The notes under the pieces are model-generated. The model did not search any database. It saw nothing but the letters and a program-made list of their open reading frames with translations, and was not told the origin of the DNA. Shown piece after piece: positions 63,426 to 64,000 of a DNA stretch of 64,000 nt; the stretch's first letter is position 1; every line of letters begins with the position of its first letter. The DNA lies in the NCBI GenBank assembly GCA_019358835.1, contig JAHHIH010000001.1:496001-560000 (forward strand), written 5' to 3'. This DNA comes from Tildeniella torsiva UHER 1998/13D. GTDB taxonomy: Bacteria > Cyanobacteriota > Cyanobacteriia > Phormidesmidales > Phormidesmidaceae. The translations under genes and the position numbers were made by a program.

Positions 63426-64000
63426 ATGAGCGTTTCTGTGTTTCCAGTGGTGCCTGAGGGTAAAGCAGCGGATGAGACAGCCCTTCCCCAGTTGACCTGG
63501 CCCTGTTGCTCTCTTCAAGGGTTGACCTGGGCTGAGCGCCAGCAGCGGCGCAACCGGGCGATCGCCGCCCTTGACCTCAGCCCAGACAGCAGCATACCCG
63601 CCTGGGAAGAAGCCGCCCAGATGGCGACTCGGTTTCTCGGCGTACCCATTGCTGTGGTTACCCTGGCCGACAGCCAGACTGAGTATGTACGGGCGGCGAC
63701 TGGGCTATCCTGCCTGGGGGTCGGCAACCCCCTCTCGCAGCAGCGCCAGCTTCCCCTCCAGGAGGGGTTTGGGGGCTATATTCTCGATAGCGAACAGGCT
63801 CTGCTGGTGAGCGATACCCTGGAAAACCCTGGCTTGGCCCAGAGCGATCTGGTCATCACCTACGGCATTAGGGCCTATGCCGGTGTGCCGCTCATGACCG
63901 GTCAGGGCATCTGCATTGGCACCCTGGCCGTGATGGCTATGCAGCCCAGGCCATTCACCGCCCAAGAGCTCGGGTTTCTAACCATGGCAGCTCGCTGGGG
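63426..64000 (+). CDS. GAF-domain protein, truncated by window end
   Basis: Open frame from ATG 63426 to the window end: ...EEAAQMATRFLGVPIAVVTLADSQTEYVRAATGL...YGIRAYAGVPLMTGQGICIGTLAVM (GAF). Confidence 0.8.
   Translation, partial: MSVSVFPVVPEGKAADETALPQLTWPCCSLQGLTWAERQQRRNRAIAALDLSPDSSIPAWEEAAQMATRFLGVPIAVVTLADSQTEYVRAATGLSCLGVGNPLSQQRQLPLQEGFGGYILDSEQALLVSDTLENPGLAQSDLVITYGIRAYAGVPLMTGQGICIGTLAVMAMQPRPFTAQELGFLTMAARW

Overview
The window is ordinary-GC cyanobacterial chromosome. HIP1-like GCGATCGC palindromes are frequent, and it carries carboxysome genes, photosystem I genes, a CO2-uptake NDH-1 cluster, Ycf66 and cyAbrB. It looks like a filamentous Leptolyngbya/Nodosilinea-type lineage, but that assignment is inference. 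Main blocks: (i) metabolism and housekeeping genes (phosphoketolase, AcnA-type aconitase, ileS, gloB, ndhM, gyrB, miaA, tsaD, acs, holA, obgE, B12 genes); (ii) a four-gene same-strand module of PP2C phosphatase, CHAT-FHA protein, unknown protein and TPR membrane protein; (iii) ndhF4-ndhD4-cupB divergent from ccmK2-K1-L-M-N-O; (iv) a DarTG toxin-antitoxin pair directly after the carboxysome operon; (v) psaF-psaJ-psaL, with psaJ absent from the ORF track. The most interesting leads are the CHAT-FHA/PP2C module, loss of predicted zinc ligands in the CcmM gamma-CA domain, an archaeal-RibK-like protein, a STAS-sugar transferase fusion, a ~42-bp dispersed repeat found inside ycf66 and again near the ccm operon, and the psaFJL gene order. 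No rRNA, tRNA, CRISPR array or intact IS element was recognised. All family calls come from reading motifs, not from database searches.
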